Source: Tenodera sinensis (taxonomy: Eukaryota; Arthropoda; Insecta; Mantodea; Mantidae). From it: a DNA stretch of 64,000 nucleotides. Under the pieces are notes generated by a model, which did no database searches, was not told the DNA's origin, and saw nothing but the letters and a program-made list of their open reading frames with translations. The stretch lies in assembly GCA_030765045.1 (NCBI GenBank), contig CM060964.1, forward strand, positions 171,272,719 to 171,336,718, in the 5' to 3' direction. The translations under genes and the position numbers were made by a program. Positions 24,954-36,300 of the stretch are shown here, in pieces (position 1 is the stretch's first letter; every line of letters starts with the position of its first letter).

Positions 24954-25660
24954 GCTACACTATTGCTGTTAGCGGTAATGAATCTGTTCTTACCACGTAT
25001 CTAAATCCTCCACTCAGGATTGATCCTAAATATTATTATGAGATTGCGCTACTGAATTTCGAAACCTTCTATTCAATCCCCAACGTTGATCAAACTAATA
25101 ACCAGTTTCATTACATTTACAATGAAGAGCCTAAGGTTATTCATATACCTCACGGTACATATGAAATTTCAGACATTAACAATTATATAAAGGACAAGCT
25201 TGAAGTGGAGGAAAATGCCTTCTTTATTCGACCAAACAATAATACCATGAAGGCTGAAATTAAATGCCCATTCCCTGTAGATTTTTCCAAGGAGCACACT
25301 ATAGGATCTCTTTTAGGATTCGATGAAAAGAGAGTTGTGCCTGCTAATCAGCTGACTGAATCTGATTTTCTAGTAAACATATTTAAGGTGAGCATCATTC
25401 GAATCGAGTGCAGTATTGCAACAGGCTCTTTCATTGACGGTAAAAGCGGACACTCTATCTACGAGTTTTTCCCTTCCGTCCCGCCTGGATATCACATTTC
25501 GCAAGAGCCTTCAAATCCCATTTACCTGCCTATCATAGACACCAACCTTATTGACCAAATCACTCTTCGAATAGTCGACCAGAACGGACATACAATAAAC
25601 TTTCGAAACGAAGATATAAGCATAAGACTCCACATTCGTCGGAATGGGAATCGATTTTAG
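24950..25660 (+). CDS. Penton-like minor capsid protein (single jelly roll)
   Basis: 236 residues starting MSYTIAVSGNES. It would occupy the capsid vertices. The hallmark of Polinton minor capsid proteins is visible near the C-terminus: YEFFPSVPPGYHI, followed by IYLPI and ITLRIVDQNGHTINFR. The start ATG at 24950 overlaps the protease TGA (ATGA); the open frame extends 7 codons upstream without an ATG. The stop is overlapped by the ATG of the next small gene. Confidence 0.88.
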   Translation: MSYTIAVSGNESVLTTYLNPPLRIDPKYYYEIALLNFETFYSIPNVDQTNNQFHYIYNEEPKVIHIPHGTYEISDINNYIKDKLEVEENAFFIRPNNNTMKAEIKCPFPVDFSKEHTIGSLLGFDEKRVVPANQLTESDFLVNIFKVSIIRIECSIATGSFIDGKSGHSIYEFFPSVPPGYHISQEPSNPIYLPIIDTNLIDQITLRIVDQNGHTINFRNEDISIRLHIRRNGNRF

Positions 25661-25796
25661 CAGAAGGAGAAGAGGCTGGACAGGATATAAGAAGTCTAGG
25701 ATTCATCATGTTCCTCATACTCTGCATTTGACATTCAAGGCGTTAACATCAAGCAGTCGCAAGTTCCTCGAAGCGTTAGGATTCAGAATTCTGTAA
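25644..25796 (+). CDS. 50-residue basic small protein between capsid genes
   Basis: The ORF starts at an ATG 17 bp inside the penton gene and its TAA overlaps the ATG of the major capsid gene (TAATG at 25794-25798). It begins MGIDFSRRRRGW, with a cluster of four arginines, and ends in a hydrophobic segment (KFLEALGFRIL). Conservation of both overlaps makes a chance ORF unlikely. It may be a minor virion or DNA-condensing peptide, but no family is recognised. Confidence 0.6.
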   Translation: MGIDFSRRRRGWTGYKKSRIHHVPHTLHLTFKALTSSSRKFLEALGFRIL

Positions 25797-27010
25797 TGGA
25801 TATCTTCAATGTGACCGAAACGCCTACATTTGAGGACAAGATTGCTAAAGAAGAGGAGCATGTGTTTCTACCATATAATACATCAGCTCTGGACGCTAAT
25901 GATGAGATTAGAATACCCTGTCAAGCTGAAGATTTGTATACTCTACCTAGCCGGAGTTATCTCTACATTGAGGGATCTATTACGAAACCTAATGCATCAG
26001 CTACTACAGCAAAGCTCTCTAATAATGCTATGGCATTTATGTTTGATGAGATTCGCTTGGACATGAATGGAACAACTATAGATAGAACAAGAAATCCAGG
26101 GATTTCATCAACTATTCGCAACTATGCTGCCCTCAACCCCATGGAATCAAATCGGTTGCTAAATGCTGGATGGTGCTACCCTGGCAAAGATGTGGATATT
26201 GTACATTCTGAGAGTGGAGCATTCAACGCCGTAGTACCGCTGTCAATGCTTCTGGGGTTTGCAGATGACCACAAGGACCTGATTCTCAATAGCAAGTTTG
26301 AACTGGTGCTCATTCGTTCCAAGGACTCTAAGAACTGTATTGTTACATCTGCCGGAGAAGCGGATGCGTCTGTTAACCTTATTCGCATTGAGTGGAGGAT
26401 GCCTGTAATGCGCCTTTCAGATGCTGAAAAGGTTGAGATCCTCAAGATTGTCAAGTCGGACAGACCGCTACATATTGCCTTTCGAACTATGGATCTTCAT
26501 ACTCAGCCTGCTGTACCGCAAACTAGATCCTTTACATGGAACGTTGCAACAACATCGAAACTAGAGAAACCAAGATTTGTCATTGTCGGAGCACAGACTT
26601 CAAGACTGAATAATGCAACTAAGGACTGCTCCATGTTTGATCATTGCAACATAACAAATTTGAGACTTTACCTCAATAGTGAATGTTATCCCTACCACGA
26701 CATGAACTTGGACTTTGGAAACTCAAGATTTGCAACATTATACGAAATGTATTCAAAGTTCCAAAACTCTTATTATGCTAAAGACAATTACCCCTTATTG
26801 AAGAGAAAGGATTTTCTTAAATATGCACCAATATTTATCATTGACTGTTCACATCAGCCTGAGGAGATTGTAAATGGAGCTGTTAATATTAGACTTGAAA
26901 TTCAAACAAGTGCAAATATTCCTGCACAGACCTCACTGTATTGTCTAATAATACATGACAAAGTATTTACATACAAGCCCCTCACTCATGTGATGCAGTC
27001 ATTATTTTGA
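25796..27010 (+). CDS. mcp: Double-jelly-roll major capsid protein
   Basis: 404 residues, the expected size for the Polinton major capsid (hexon-like) protein that forms pseudo-hexameric trimers. Recognisable family segments include ETPTFEDKI near the N-terminus, LPSRSYLYIEG near 52-62, RPLHIAFRTMDLHTQPAV near 223-240 and KPRFVIVGAQTSRLN near 260-274. The frame is uninterrupted. It is the last gene of the plus-strand virion cassette, and AATAAA follows at 27083. Confidence 0.93.
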   Translation: MDIFNVTETPTFEDKIAKEEEHVFLPYNTSALDANDEIRIPCQAEDLYTLPSRSYLYIEGSITKPNASATTAKLSNNAMAFMFDEIRLDMNGTTIDRTRNPGISSTIRNYAALNPMESNRLLNAGWCYPGKDVDIVHSESGAFNAVVPLSMLLGFADDHKDLILNSKFELVLIRSKDSKNCIVTSAGEADASVNLIRIEWRMPVMRLSDAEKVEILKIVKSDRPLHIAFRTMDLHTQPAVPQTRSFTWNVATTSKLEKPRFVIVGAQTSRLNNATKDCSMFDHCNITNLRLYLNSECYPYHDMNLDFGNSRFATLYEMYSKFQNSYYAKDNYPLLKRKDFLKYAPIFIIDCSHQPEEIVNGAVNIRLEIQTSANIPAQTSLYCLIIHDKVFTYKPLTHVMQSLF

Positions 27011-27082
27011 AGAAAAAAAAAGTGTTCCAATGTAAGCTGGATTTTCATGAGGAAAATAAGGAATGTAAGGTGTTTCTTAATG

Positions 27083-27121
27083 AATAAAAACATGTTATAA
27101 GCAGACAATCATTTATTTATT
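27083..27121. terminator. Facing poly(A) signals after the major capsid gene
   Basis: AATAAA at 27083-27088 serves the plus cassette. TTTATT at 27112-27117 and 27116-27121 gives two overlapping AATAAA hexamers for the minus strand, lying inside the last codons and stop of the 27109-27600 ORF. This repeats the arrangement seen at 20055-20094. Confidence 0.75.
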
Positions 27122-27600
27122 CTTTTTTCATACAATTCCAGCATCTTCCTCCTCCAACTCCTTGTCCCTACATATATATCATTACTTGCAGTGGAGAGGT
27201 TTCGCAAATGTCTATCAATATAGGGTTCAAGTCTTTTCACTTCTGCTATTTCATTACAGTCTAAAAGTATTTCACCATTACTGAAAATTGTATTCAAAAG
27301 TCTTATTCTCTCATTTTGCATAAGTGCAATTAGATTATACGAGTACACAATATTTTCACCGTAAGCACTGCAAGGGCACTTTTTCACTTTGAGGAAAGTT
27401 TCGAACATGGAAAGATTTTGTTGAAAAATCTCCCAGTCCAGCAACGACATGTACACAAATTCGTTACTGCATGTTTTTTTTATGAAGATCACTGGAATAT
27501 CATGAAACAACCCTACATTTACGCTATGGTTTCTTGAGATGGATGCGTCTTGGAGCACGAGTGTTACTGGCGGTGCTTCCATCTGACTTTGAGTTGTCAA
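27109..27600 (-). CDS. Unrecognised 163-residue protein
   Basis: The ORF runs from an ATG at 27600 to a TGA within the AATAAATAAATGA poly(A) region. The product is mixed alpha/beta in look, with a Cys-Pro-Cys (KKCPCSAYG) near the middle and a charged C-terminal helix ending RSWRRKMLELYEKR. No membrane segment or known motif was recognised. It overlaps a second frame (27524-27750) by 77 bp. It lies at the 3' end of the transcript predicted to begin near 28636, so it may be a downstream cistron or be reached by alternative splicing. Confidence 0.55.
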   Translation of the reverse strand: MTTQSQMEAPPVTLVLQDASISRNHSVNVGLFHDIPVIFIKKTCSNEFVYMSLLDWEIFQQNLSMFETFLKVKKCPCSAYGENIVYSYNLIALMQNERIRLLNTIFSNGEILLDCNEIAEVKRLEPYIDRHLRNLSTASNDIYVGTRSWRRKMLELYEKRINK

Positions 27601-27750
27601 GTCGTTTCATTCGATCTTCCAAGAGCCTGAGCCTTCTATGGAGATCAGAAAATGTATTCTTCTTCTTCTTCAATGCTTTACTGGACCTGAAACATTTCAC
27701 ATTGACTACGTTAGAAATTTTAGGTCTCGGTAAAGGCAAAGGGTTATCTT
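27524..27750 (-). CDS. Lys/Arg-rich short ORF in predicted exon 4
   Basis: The open frame begins just after a strong acceptor (polypyrimidine then TTTCAG at 27751-27756) and has no ATG near the start, as expected for a downstream exon. It encodes PLPLPRPKISNVV, then a KKKK cluster, then a heptad-like HRRLRLLEDRMKRL. The splice from the upstream exon (donor at 27835) would place the reading one frame off and stop after two codons, so either another splice form feeds it or it is not translated. Confidence 0.35.
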
Positions 27751-28587
27751 CTGAAAGAAATACATGAGATATGGTTAAAGCTCTTGCATAGTTTTATGCA
27801 ATAAATGTTCTTTCAGGATAAGGTTGAATACTTACATCAATTTTTTGTGTAGTTCTGCTTGTTTACTGGGTGAATGCTCTGGAGTCACTTGCAACAGATC
27901 GTCTATTGGAAGGGTATCACGCTCTGCAATGCATGCATCTACTTCATCCACCCCTCTGATGTACGGATCTTCACACTCTTTAGGATTTGGTGTTGTCATT
28001 CGTATTCTGAAGTCAAGAATGTTTTGGTTAATAAATATTAAATGATCTCTCACTGCTAAGTATATTTAATTATTTGCTGTGATCCTACTTACTTTAAGTT
28101 TTTCTGACGGAGTTGATATACACCGCAGTTTTCGTTACACAGAAAGTATGATGTCATTTGGTTATGAACCTCTGGCTTGTCACATAGGGTTGCATGAGTG
28201 TAGCCGTTACAAAACTCCGAATGGCACTCTGCAGCGTGGCTTGAAGCAAATGCGTCTACCTCATCCACTCCACTATGTTCTTGATCCACGTCGTCAGCTT
28301 CTCTGGAAAAAAAAAAAATCCCTTGTATTGCAATAAACATTTTCTTAAAGACCTGCTAAAGAATAGTATTTAAAAAAATGTAACAAAGAATTATCTACTT
28401 ACAAGTATCTTCTTCTGTATATGCGGCAGTTTTCCGTACATACATCTCTAGAAGACATCTGATCGTGATATGAAGGTTTGTTGCATACAATTGAATGCAT
28501 GAACCCATTGCATGACTCCTTGTGGTAGTATGTATAGTGATGTGCTTCCTCTCCACATTCGCTCCAAAAGTCATCCATTCCACTCAT
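27744..28587 (-). CDS. Spliced cysteine-rich gene with duplicated C/H motif
   Basis: Exons read from the minus strand: 28587-28403, 28302-28093, 28006-27836 and 27750-27744. All three donors are GTAAGT, and the acceptors end TTTTCCAG, CTTCAG and TTTCTTTCAG. Introns are 100, 86 and 85 bp, all phase 2, giving about 190 residues. Exons 1 and 2 each encode one copy of CNG-[FY]-x-H-x3-C-[ND]-KP-x2-H-[DN]-QM-x-S-x3-C-x-EN-C with identical spacing; exons 2 and 3 each contain GVDEVDA. This is the pattern of exon duplication. No signal peptide is seen. Metal binding or a disulphide fold is plausible; I do not recognise the family. Confidence 0.65.
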
Positions 28588-28635
28588 AACAATATACTTC
28601 TTTTGCAGGAAACGTTTGTAAATTTGTAATCCAAC

Positions 28636-28670
28636 TAATATTTCCCAGTCTTAGCAGGCGTGCTTATATA
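28636..28670 (-). promoter_or_regulatory. Promoter of the cysteine-rich unit
   Basis: TATATAAG at 28670-28663 precedes ATTAGTTGG with the initiator A at 28636, 34 bp from the first T. The first ATG follows at 28587, a leader of about 49 nt. Confidence 0.7.
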
Positions 28671-28671
28671 C

Positions 28672-29708
28672 TACTTGAGCTGTGACGTAGTGTGGGGGTG
28701 GGGGTAGCTTGCAGAAGGGTGGGAATACGCATGCGCCTAAACAGAGTTGGCAGGAGGGACATAGGACTGAAACAGGTTCAGACAGGAAAAATGCAGGTGT
28801 CTATACTCGCTCCTTAAAGAATCCATTAAAATTACCATCTTCTATTCTCGCTGGAAATTCTCTCACGCCAACATAAATATACTAGGCCTGTTGAGAAACT
28901 AATAATAAGGCGAGATACTACTTAGTGTCTGAAATTTGTCCATTACTTTGAAAATGCGCCCTTATGCAATTTTGCTTCTATTTTATGATGTAATAACAAT
29001 AATAACATGTATTGCTGATGATTCAATGATTCAGCTACGTTCCTCGGGTGCTTACTGTTCCTGCATTGTGGTATCGTTATTCTTTGGTGCGATTTAGAAA
29101 ATATTACTTGCTAGGATTAAACAAGCATAGTAATCTTGTAAGATACTATAAATAAGAAAATAAATGTATAAATAAGTGTCCTCTTAAACACCCGGATATT
29201 TCTTCTCAATACAATACTGTTGCTGTCTTTGCCTCTATGTGTAAGAGAAACCCCTTAACTTTTTGTCGTCATTGTCAATGCTTAAATAATGCTTGAAGCA
29301 GCCACCTCCAAGTACAATAGGGAGAAGACCTAATCTTTTTTGGGCGATGCTCCCTAAGAAGCAAACAACACTGTCCTTTCTCAATACAATACTGTTGCTG
29401 TCTTTGCCTCTATGTGTAAGAGAAACCCCTTAACTTTTTGTCGTCATTGTCAATGCTTAAATAATGCTTGAAGCAGCCACCTGCAAGTACAATAGGGAGA
29501 ATGAGTTACCCTTCCGCTTAATGGTTAGTGCAAAGTCAAAGATGTGTGCGGTCCGAAAATTTCAGTGAGAATAGGTTTTTCTTCGGAAGAATGCGTGTGT
29601 GGGGGGGGGGTAGATTTTGATCAGTAAAAGTTTCGTTATGTCGAACTGCAAGTTTGTTTTTTCTGCTAAGAGTTATGTTACAGGTTTCCTTTTGTCCCCA
29701 CTGTGTGG
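28672..29708. other. Noncoding subterminal region
   Basis: About 1 kb without a convincing ORF between the cysteine-rich unit and the right TIR. It contains two 123-bp direct repeats (29204-29326, 29379-29501) and, near 28770-28815, a diverged copy of part of the TIR (GTTCAGACAGGAAAAATG compared with GTTCAGACAGGAAAATGG at about 29897). A short G-run lies near 29600. Confidence 0.8.
29204..29501. repeat. Pair of 123-bp direct repeats near the right end
   Basis: A segment beginning TCTCAATACAATACTG and ending AATAGGGAGA occurs at 29204-29326 and 29379-29501 (period 175 bp), with one difference noticed (ACCTCC versus ACCTGC). There is no counterpart inside the left end, so it marks the right arm. 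Confidence 0.92.
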
Positions 29709-30381
29709 GAACGCATTGAAGTGTTGGAGGGGTTGGACGGTCATTCAACACAATGGGAAGGCAGGGAAACCCACGCAGTGGGGGACCACATGGGTGGTCC
29801 ACGCGTCAATACAGAAGTATCCTTTCGCTATTGAAAAGGTTTCTTCCTGCAGGTGGTGATCTTTGACTGCTTTGTTAAGAGAAAAACACTAGGCCTGTTC
29901 AGACAGGAAAATGGGGATGTCTATGCTCGCCCCCCTTGCAAGATGAAGCATTGTTCTTTTCAAAACTGTCAGAGGGAAACATTTCCAACTGTCACATAAA
30001 TATATCAAGATCTGAAAGGGGGCCATTCATTGTAGGGTTTCTAACCCTCGCGTTCTTCTTTCGAAAACACCTGCAGACACTAGAATAGGAGGGTCAGGGG
30101 AACGGGGGTCATAAATTACCCTTCCTTTGTCATCCTGATCGTGACAGACCAGTCACTTAAGGGGGGGGGGAGGGAGAGGAGTGTGAGGGGGCGGATTATT
30201 AATGGGGAAATTATGCTAAGTGGGGCAGAGTCGCTATTACCTTTTGGAAATTCCCACATGTGGGGGTGGAGGGGCAGGGGGAGGGGGAGGGGGAGGGGGA
30301 GGGGGGAGGGGGGGGCGTGACAGGATTTGATTAATGGGATATTTATGCTAAGTGGGGCAAAGTCGCTATATATACCCTACT
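29709..30381. repeat. Right terminal inverted repeat (673 bp)
   Basis: Reverse complement of the left repeat, beginning GAACGCATTG and ending TATATACCCTACT. It holds a single copy of the segment duplicated on the left. Near-identity of the two arms indicates recent insertion or ongoing correction during replication. Confidence 0.95.
30198..30368. repeat. Mirror-image subterminal 39-bp repeats and G-rich tract
   Basis: The 39-bp motif occurs on the minus strand at 30330-30368 and 30198-30236. Between them, at about 30256-30316, runs of 4-7 G separated by single bases form a strong quadruplex-like tract on the plus strand. It matches the left end. Confidence 0.85.
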
Positions 30382-30387
30382 CGCCAC
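30382..30387. other. Target-site duplication, right copy (CGCCAC)
   Basis: It directly follows the terminal CCCTACT and equals 13542-13547. Removing the element and one copy restores an ordinary array unit. Confidence 0.9.
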
Positions 30388-33300
30388 ACACCACCACACC
30401 ACACCATACACACACACCGCCATACACCATCACACCACACCATACACATACACCGCCACACACCACCACACCACACACACACATAGACACATACCGCCAG
30501 ACACCACCACAACACACCATACACACAGAGACACACACCGCCACACACCACCACGCCACACCATGCACACACACCGCCACACACCACCACACCACACCAT
30601 ACACACAGACACATTCCGCCACACACCACCACACAACACCATACACACATAGACACACACCGCCACACACCAGCAGGCCACACCATACACACACAGACAC
30701 ACACCGCCACACACCACCACGCCACACCATACACACACAGACACACACCGCCACACAGCACCACGCCACACCATACACACACAGACACACACCGCCACAC
30801 CCCACCACATAACACCATACACACAGACACACCACCACGCCACACCATACACACACAGACACACACCGCCACACACCGCCACACACCACCACGCCACACC
30901 ATACACACACACCGCCACACATCACCACACCACACCATACACACACAGACACATACCGCCACACACCATCACACCACACCATACACGCACACCGCCACAC
31001 ACAACCACACCACACTGTACACACACATAGACAGTCCCCGCCACACACCACCACGCCACCCCATGCACACACACCGCCACACACCACCACACCACACCAT
31101 ACACACAGACACACACCGCCACACACCACCACACCACACCACACCATACACACACAGACACATATCGCCACACACCAACAACACCACATCATACACACAC
31201 AGACACACACCGCCACACACCACCACGCCACACCATACACACACAGACACACATCGCCACACACCACCACGCCAAACCATACACACAGACACACACCGCC
31301 ACACACCACCAAGCCACACCATACACACACAGACACACACCGCCACACACCACCACACCACACCATACACACAGACACACTCCGCCACACACCACCACGC
31401 CACACCATACACACACAGACACACACCGCCACACACCACCACGCCACACCACACCATACACACACAGACACATACCGCCACACACCATCACACCACACCA
31501 TACACACACACCGCCACACACCACCACACTTCACCGCACACACACATAGACACTTACCGCCACACACCACCACGCCACACCATGCACATACACCGACACA
31601 CACCACCACACCACACCATACACACACAGACACACACCATCACGCCACACCATACACACAGACACACACCACCACACACCACCACGCCACACCATACACA
31701 CAGACACACACCGCCACACACCACCACGGCACACCATACGCACACACACCGCCACACACCACCACGCCACACCATACACACACAGACACACACCGCCACA
31801 CAGCACCACGCCACACCATACACACACAGACACACACCGCCACACCCCACCACAGAACACCATACACACAGACACACCACCACGCCACACCATACACACA
31901 CACAGACACACACCGCCACACACCGCCACACACCACCACGCCACACCATACACACACACCGCCACACGCAGACCCACACCGCCACACACATACCATACAC
32001 ACCACACCCTACTATACACACATGGCCACACACATGCACACACCTGCACACACATACCACACACACCACACCATACACACCACACCATACACACCACACC
32101 ATACACTCACCGCTACCCACAGACACACCGCCACACACATACCTTACACACACCGCCACACACATACCACACACACCACACCATACACACACACCATGCA
32201 CACAACGCCACACACACGCACACACCTCCACACACATACCATACCATACACACACCGCGACATACAAACACACCACCACACCATACACACACCGCCACAC
32301 ACAGACACACCACCACACCACCCCATACACACATAATATGCACACACAGACACACCACCACACCACACCATACACACATACCATACACACACCGCCACAC
32401 ACACGCACACACCTCCACACACATACCATACCATACACACACCGCCACACACAAACACACCACCACACCTTACACACATACCATACACACACCGCCACAC
32501 ACAGACACATCACCACACCACCCCATACACACATACGATGCACACACAGACACACCACCACACCACACCATACACACATACCATGCACACACAGACACAC
32601 CACCACACCACCCCATACACACATACCATGCACACACAGACACATCACCACACCACACCATACACACATACCATGCACACACAGACACACCACCACACCA
32701 CACCATACACACATAACATGCACACACAGACACACCACCACACCACCCCATACACACATACCATGCACACACAGACACACCACCACACCACACCATACAC
32801 ACATACCATAAACACATCGCCACACACAGACACACCACCACACCACACCATACACACATACCATACACACACCGCCATAGACACACACGCCAACACACCA
32901 CACCATACACACATACCATACACACCACACACCGCCACACACATACAACACACCACACCATACACACACAGACACACACCGCCATACACCACCACACCAC
33001 ACCATACACACACAGACACACACCTCCACGCCACACTTCACACACAGACACACCGCCACACACCACCACCCCACACCACACACACACACACAGACACACA
33101 CCGCCACACACCACCACGCCACACCATACACTCACACAGACACACAGCCACACACCACCACGCCCCACCATACACTCACACAGACACACACCGCCACACA
33201 CCACCACGCCCCACCATACGCACACACACAGACACACACAGCCACACACCACCACACCACACCATACACACACAGACACACACCGCCACACACCACCACG

Positions 33301-36300
33301 CCGCACCATACAAACACAGACACACACCGCCACACACCACCACGGCACACCATACACACACAGACACACACCGCCACACACCACCACGCCACACCATACA
33401 CACACAGACACACACAGCCACACACCACCACACCACACCATACACACACAGACACACCGCCTCACACCACCACACCACACCATACACACACAGACACACA
33501 CCGCCACACACCACCACGCCACACCATACACACACAGACACACACCGCCACACTCCACCATACACACAGACACACACCGCCACGCCACACCATACACACA
33601 GACACACACCCCCACACACTACCACACCAAACCATACACACAGACCAACACCGCCACACACCACCACACCACACCATACACACACAGATACACACCGCCA
33701 CACACGATCATCAGCACCATACACACACAGCCACACACCGCCACACACCACCACGCCACACCATACACACACCGCCCCACATCACCACACCACACCATAC
33801 ACACAGACACATACCGCCACACACCATCACACCACACCATACACATACACCACCACACACCACCACACCACACCGTACACACACATAGACACATTGCGCC
33901 ACACACCACCACACCACACCATACACACACAGACACACACCGCCACACACCACCACGCCACACCATGCACACACACCGCCACACACCACCACACCACACC
34001 ATACACACAGACACATACCGCCACACTCCACCACCACACCATACACACACAGACACACACCGCCACACACCACCACACCACACCATACACACACAGACAC
34101 ACTCCGCTACACAACACCACGCGACACCATACACACACAGACACACACCGCCACACACCACCACGTCACACCATACACTCACACAGACACAAACCGCCAC
34201 ACACCATCACACCACACTATACACACACACAGACACACACCGCCACACACCACCACGCCACACCATACACACACAAACACACACCGCCACACAGCACCAC
34301 GCCACACCATACACACACAGACACACACCTCCACACACCATCACGCCACACCATACACACACACAGACACACACCACCACACCACACCATACACACACCC
34401 CCACACACAGACACACCACCACGCCACACCATACACACAGACACACACCGACACACACCACCACGCCACTCCATACGCACACACACAGACACACACCGCC
34501 ACACACCACCACACTACACCATACACGCAGACACACACCGCCACACACCACCACGCCACACCATACACACACAGACACACACCGCCACACACCACCATAC
34601 ATACACAGACACACACCGCCACACCACACCATACACACACAGACACACACCCCCACACATTACCACACCACACTATACACACAGACACACCGCCACACAC
34701 CACCACGCCACACCATACACACACACCAACACACACCACCACGCCACTAAATATGCACACACACAGACACACACCGCCACAGACCACCACACCACACCAT
34801 ACACACACAGACACACACCGCCACACACCAACACGCCACACCATACACACAGACACACACCGCCACACACCACCATACACACAGACACACACCGCCACAT
34901 ACCGTCACGCCACACCATACACACACAGACACACACCCCCACACACTACCACACCACACCATACACACAGACACACACCGCCTAACACCACCACACCACA
35001 CCATACACACAAAGATACACACCGCCACACACGACCACGCAACACCATACACACACAGGCACACACCGCCACACACCACCACGCCACACCATACACACAC
35101 AGACACACACCGCCACACACCACCATACCACACCATACACACACCGCCACACACCATCACACCACACCATACACATACACCGCCACACACCACCACACCA
35201 CACCGTACACACACATAGACACATACCGCCATACACCACCACAACACACCATACACACAGAGACACACACCGCCACACACCACCATGCCACACCATACAC
35301 ACACAGGTACACACAACCACACCACACCATACACACACCGCCACACACAGACACACCACCACGCCACACCATACACACAGACACACACCGACACACACCA
35401 CCACGCCACACCATACGCATACACACAGACACACACCGCCACAGACCACCACACCACACCATACACACAGACACACACCGCCACACACCACCACGCCACA
35501 CCATACACACCCAGACACACACCGCAACACACCACCATACACACACAGACACACACCGCCACGCCACACCATACACACACAGACACACACCCCCACACAC
35601 TACCACACCACACCATACACACAGACACACACCGCCGCACACCACCACACCACACCATCCTCACACAGATACACACCGCCACACACGACCACGCAACACC
35701 ATATACACACAGGCACACACCGCCACACACCACCACACCACACCATACACACAGACACGCACCGCCACACACCACCACACCACACCATACACACACACCG
35801 CCATACACCATCACTCCACACCATACACATACACCGTCACACACCACCACACCACACACACACACATAGACACATACCGCCAGACACCACCACAACACAC
35901 CATACACACAGAGACACACACCGCCACACACCACCACGCCACACCATGCACACACACCGCCACACACCACCACACCACACCATACACACAGACACATTCC
36001 GCCACACACCACCACACAACACCATACACACACAGACACACACCGCCACACACAAGCAGGCCACACCATACACACACAGACACACACCGCCACACACCAC
36101 CACGCCACACCATACACACACAGACACACACCGCCACACAGCACCACGCCACACCATACACACACAGACACACACCGCCACACCCCACCACAGAACACCA
36201 TACACACAGACACACCACCTCGCCACACCATACACACACAGACACACACCGCCACACACCGCCACACACCGCCACACACCACCACGCCACACCATACACA

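Larger units (their letters stand above)
13548..30381. mobile_element. Complete Polinton/Maverick (adintovirus-like) element
   Basis: The 16,834-bp element is bounded by inverted repeats ending AGTAGGG/CCCTACT and a CGCCAC target duplication. It encodes protein-primed DNA polymerase B, an rve integrase with a C-terminal chromodomain, a packaging ATPase, an adenain-like protease, penton-like and double-jelly-roll major capsid proteins, a PLA2-type protein, a putative fibre, a DUF8207-like protein and several unrecognised small ORFs. That is the full replication, integration and virion set of Polintons and adintoviruses. The two ends are almost identical and no core gene carries a nonsense codon, which suggests recent insertion. 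Base composition is balanced and unlike the flanking minisatellite. Confidence 0.97.

Noticed and set aside
28399..28587. Stand-alone 62-residue protein
   Set aside because: Its stop lies in a perfect GTAAGT donor, and the following exon continues the same frame and motif after a strong acceptor.
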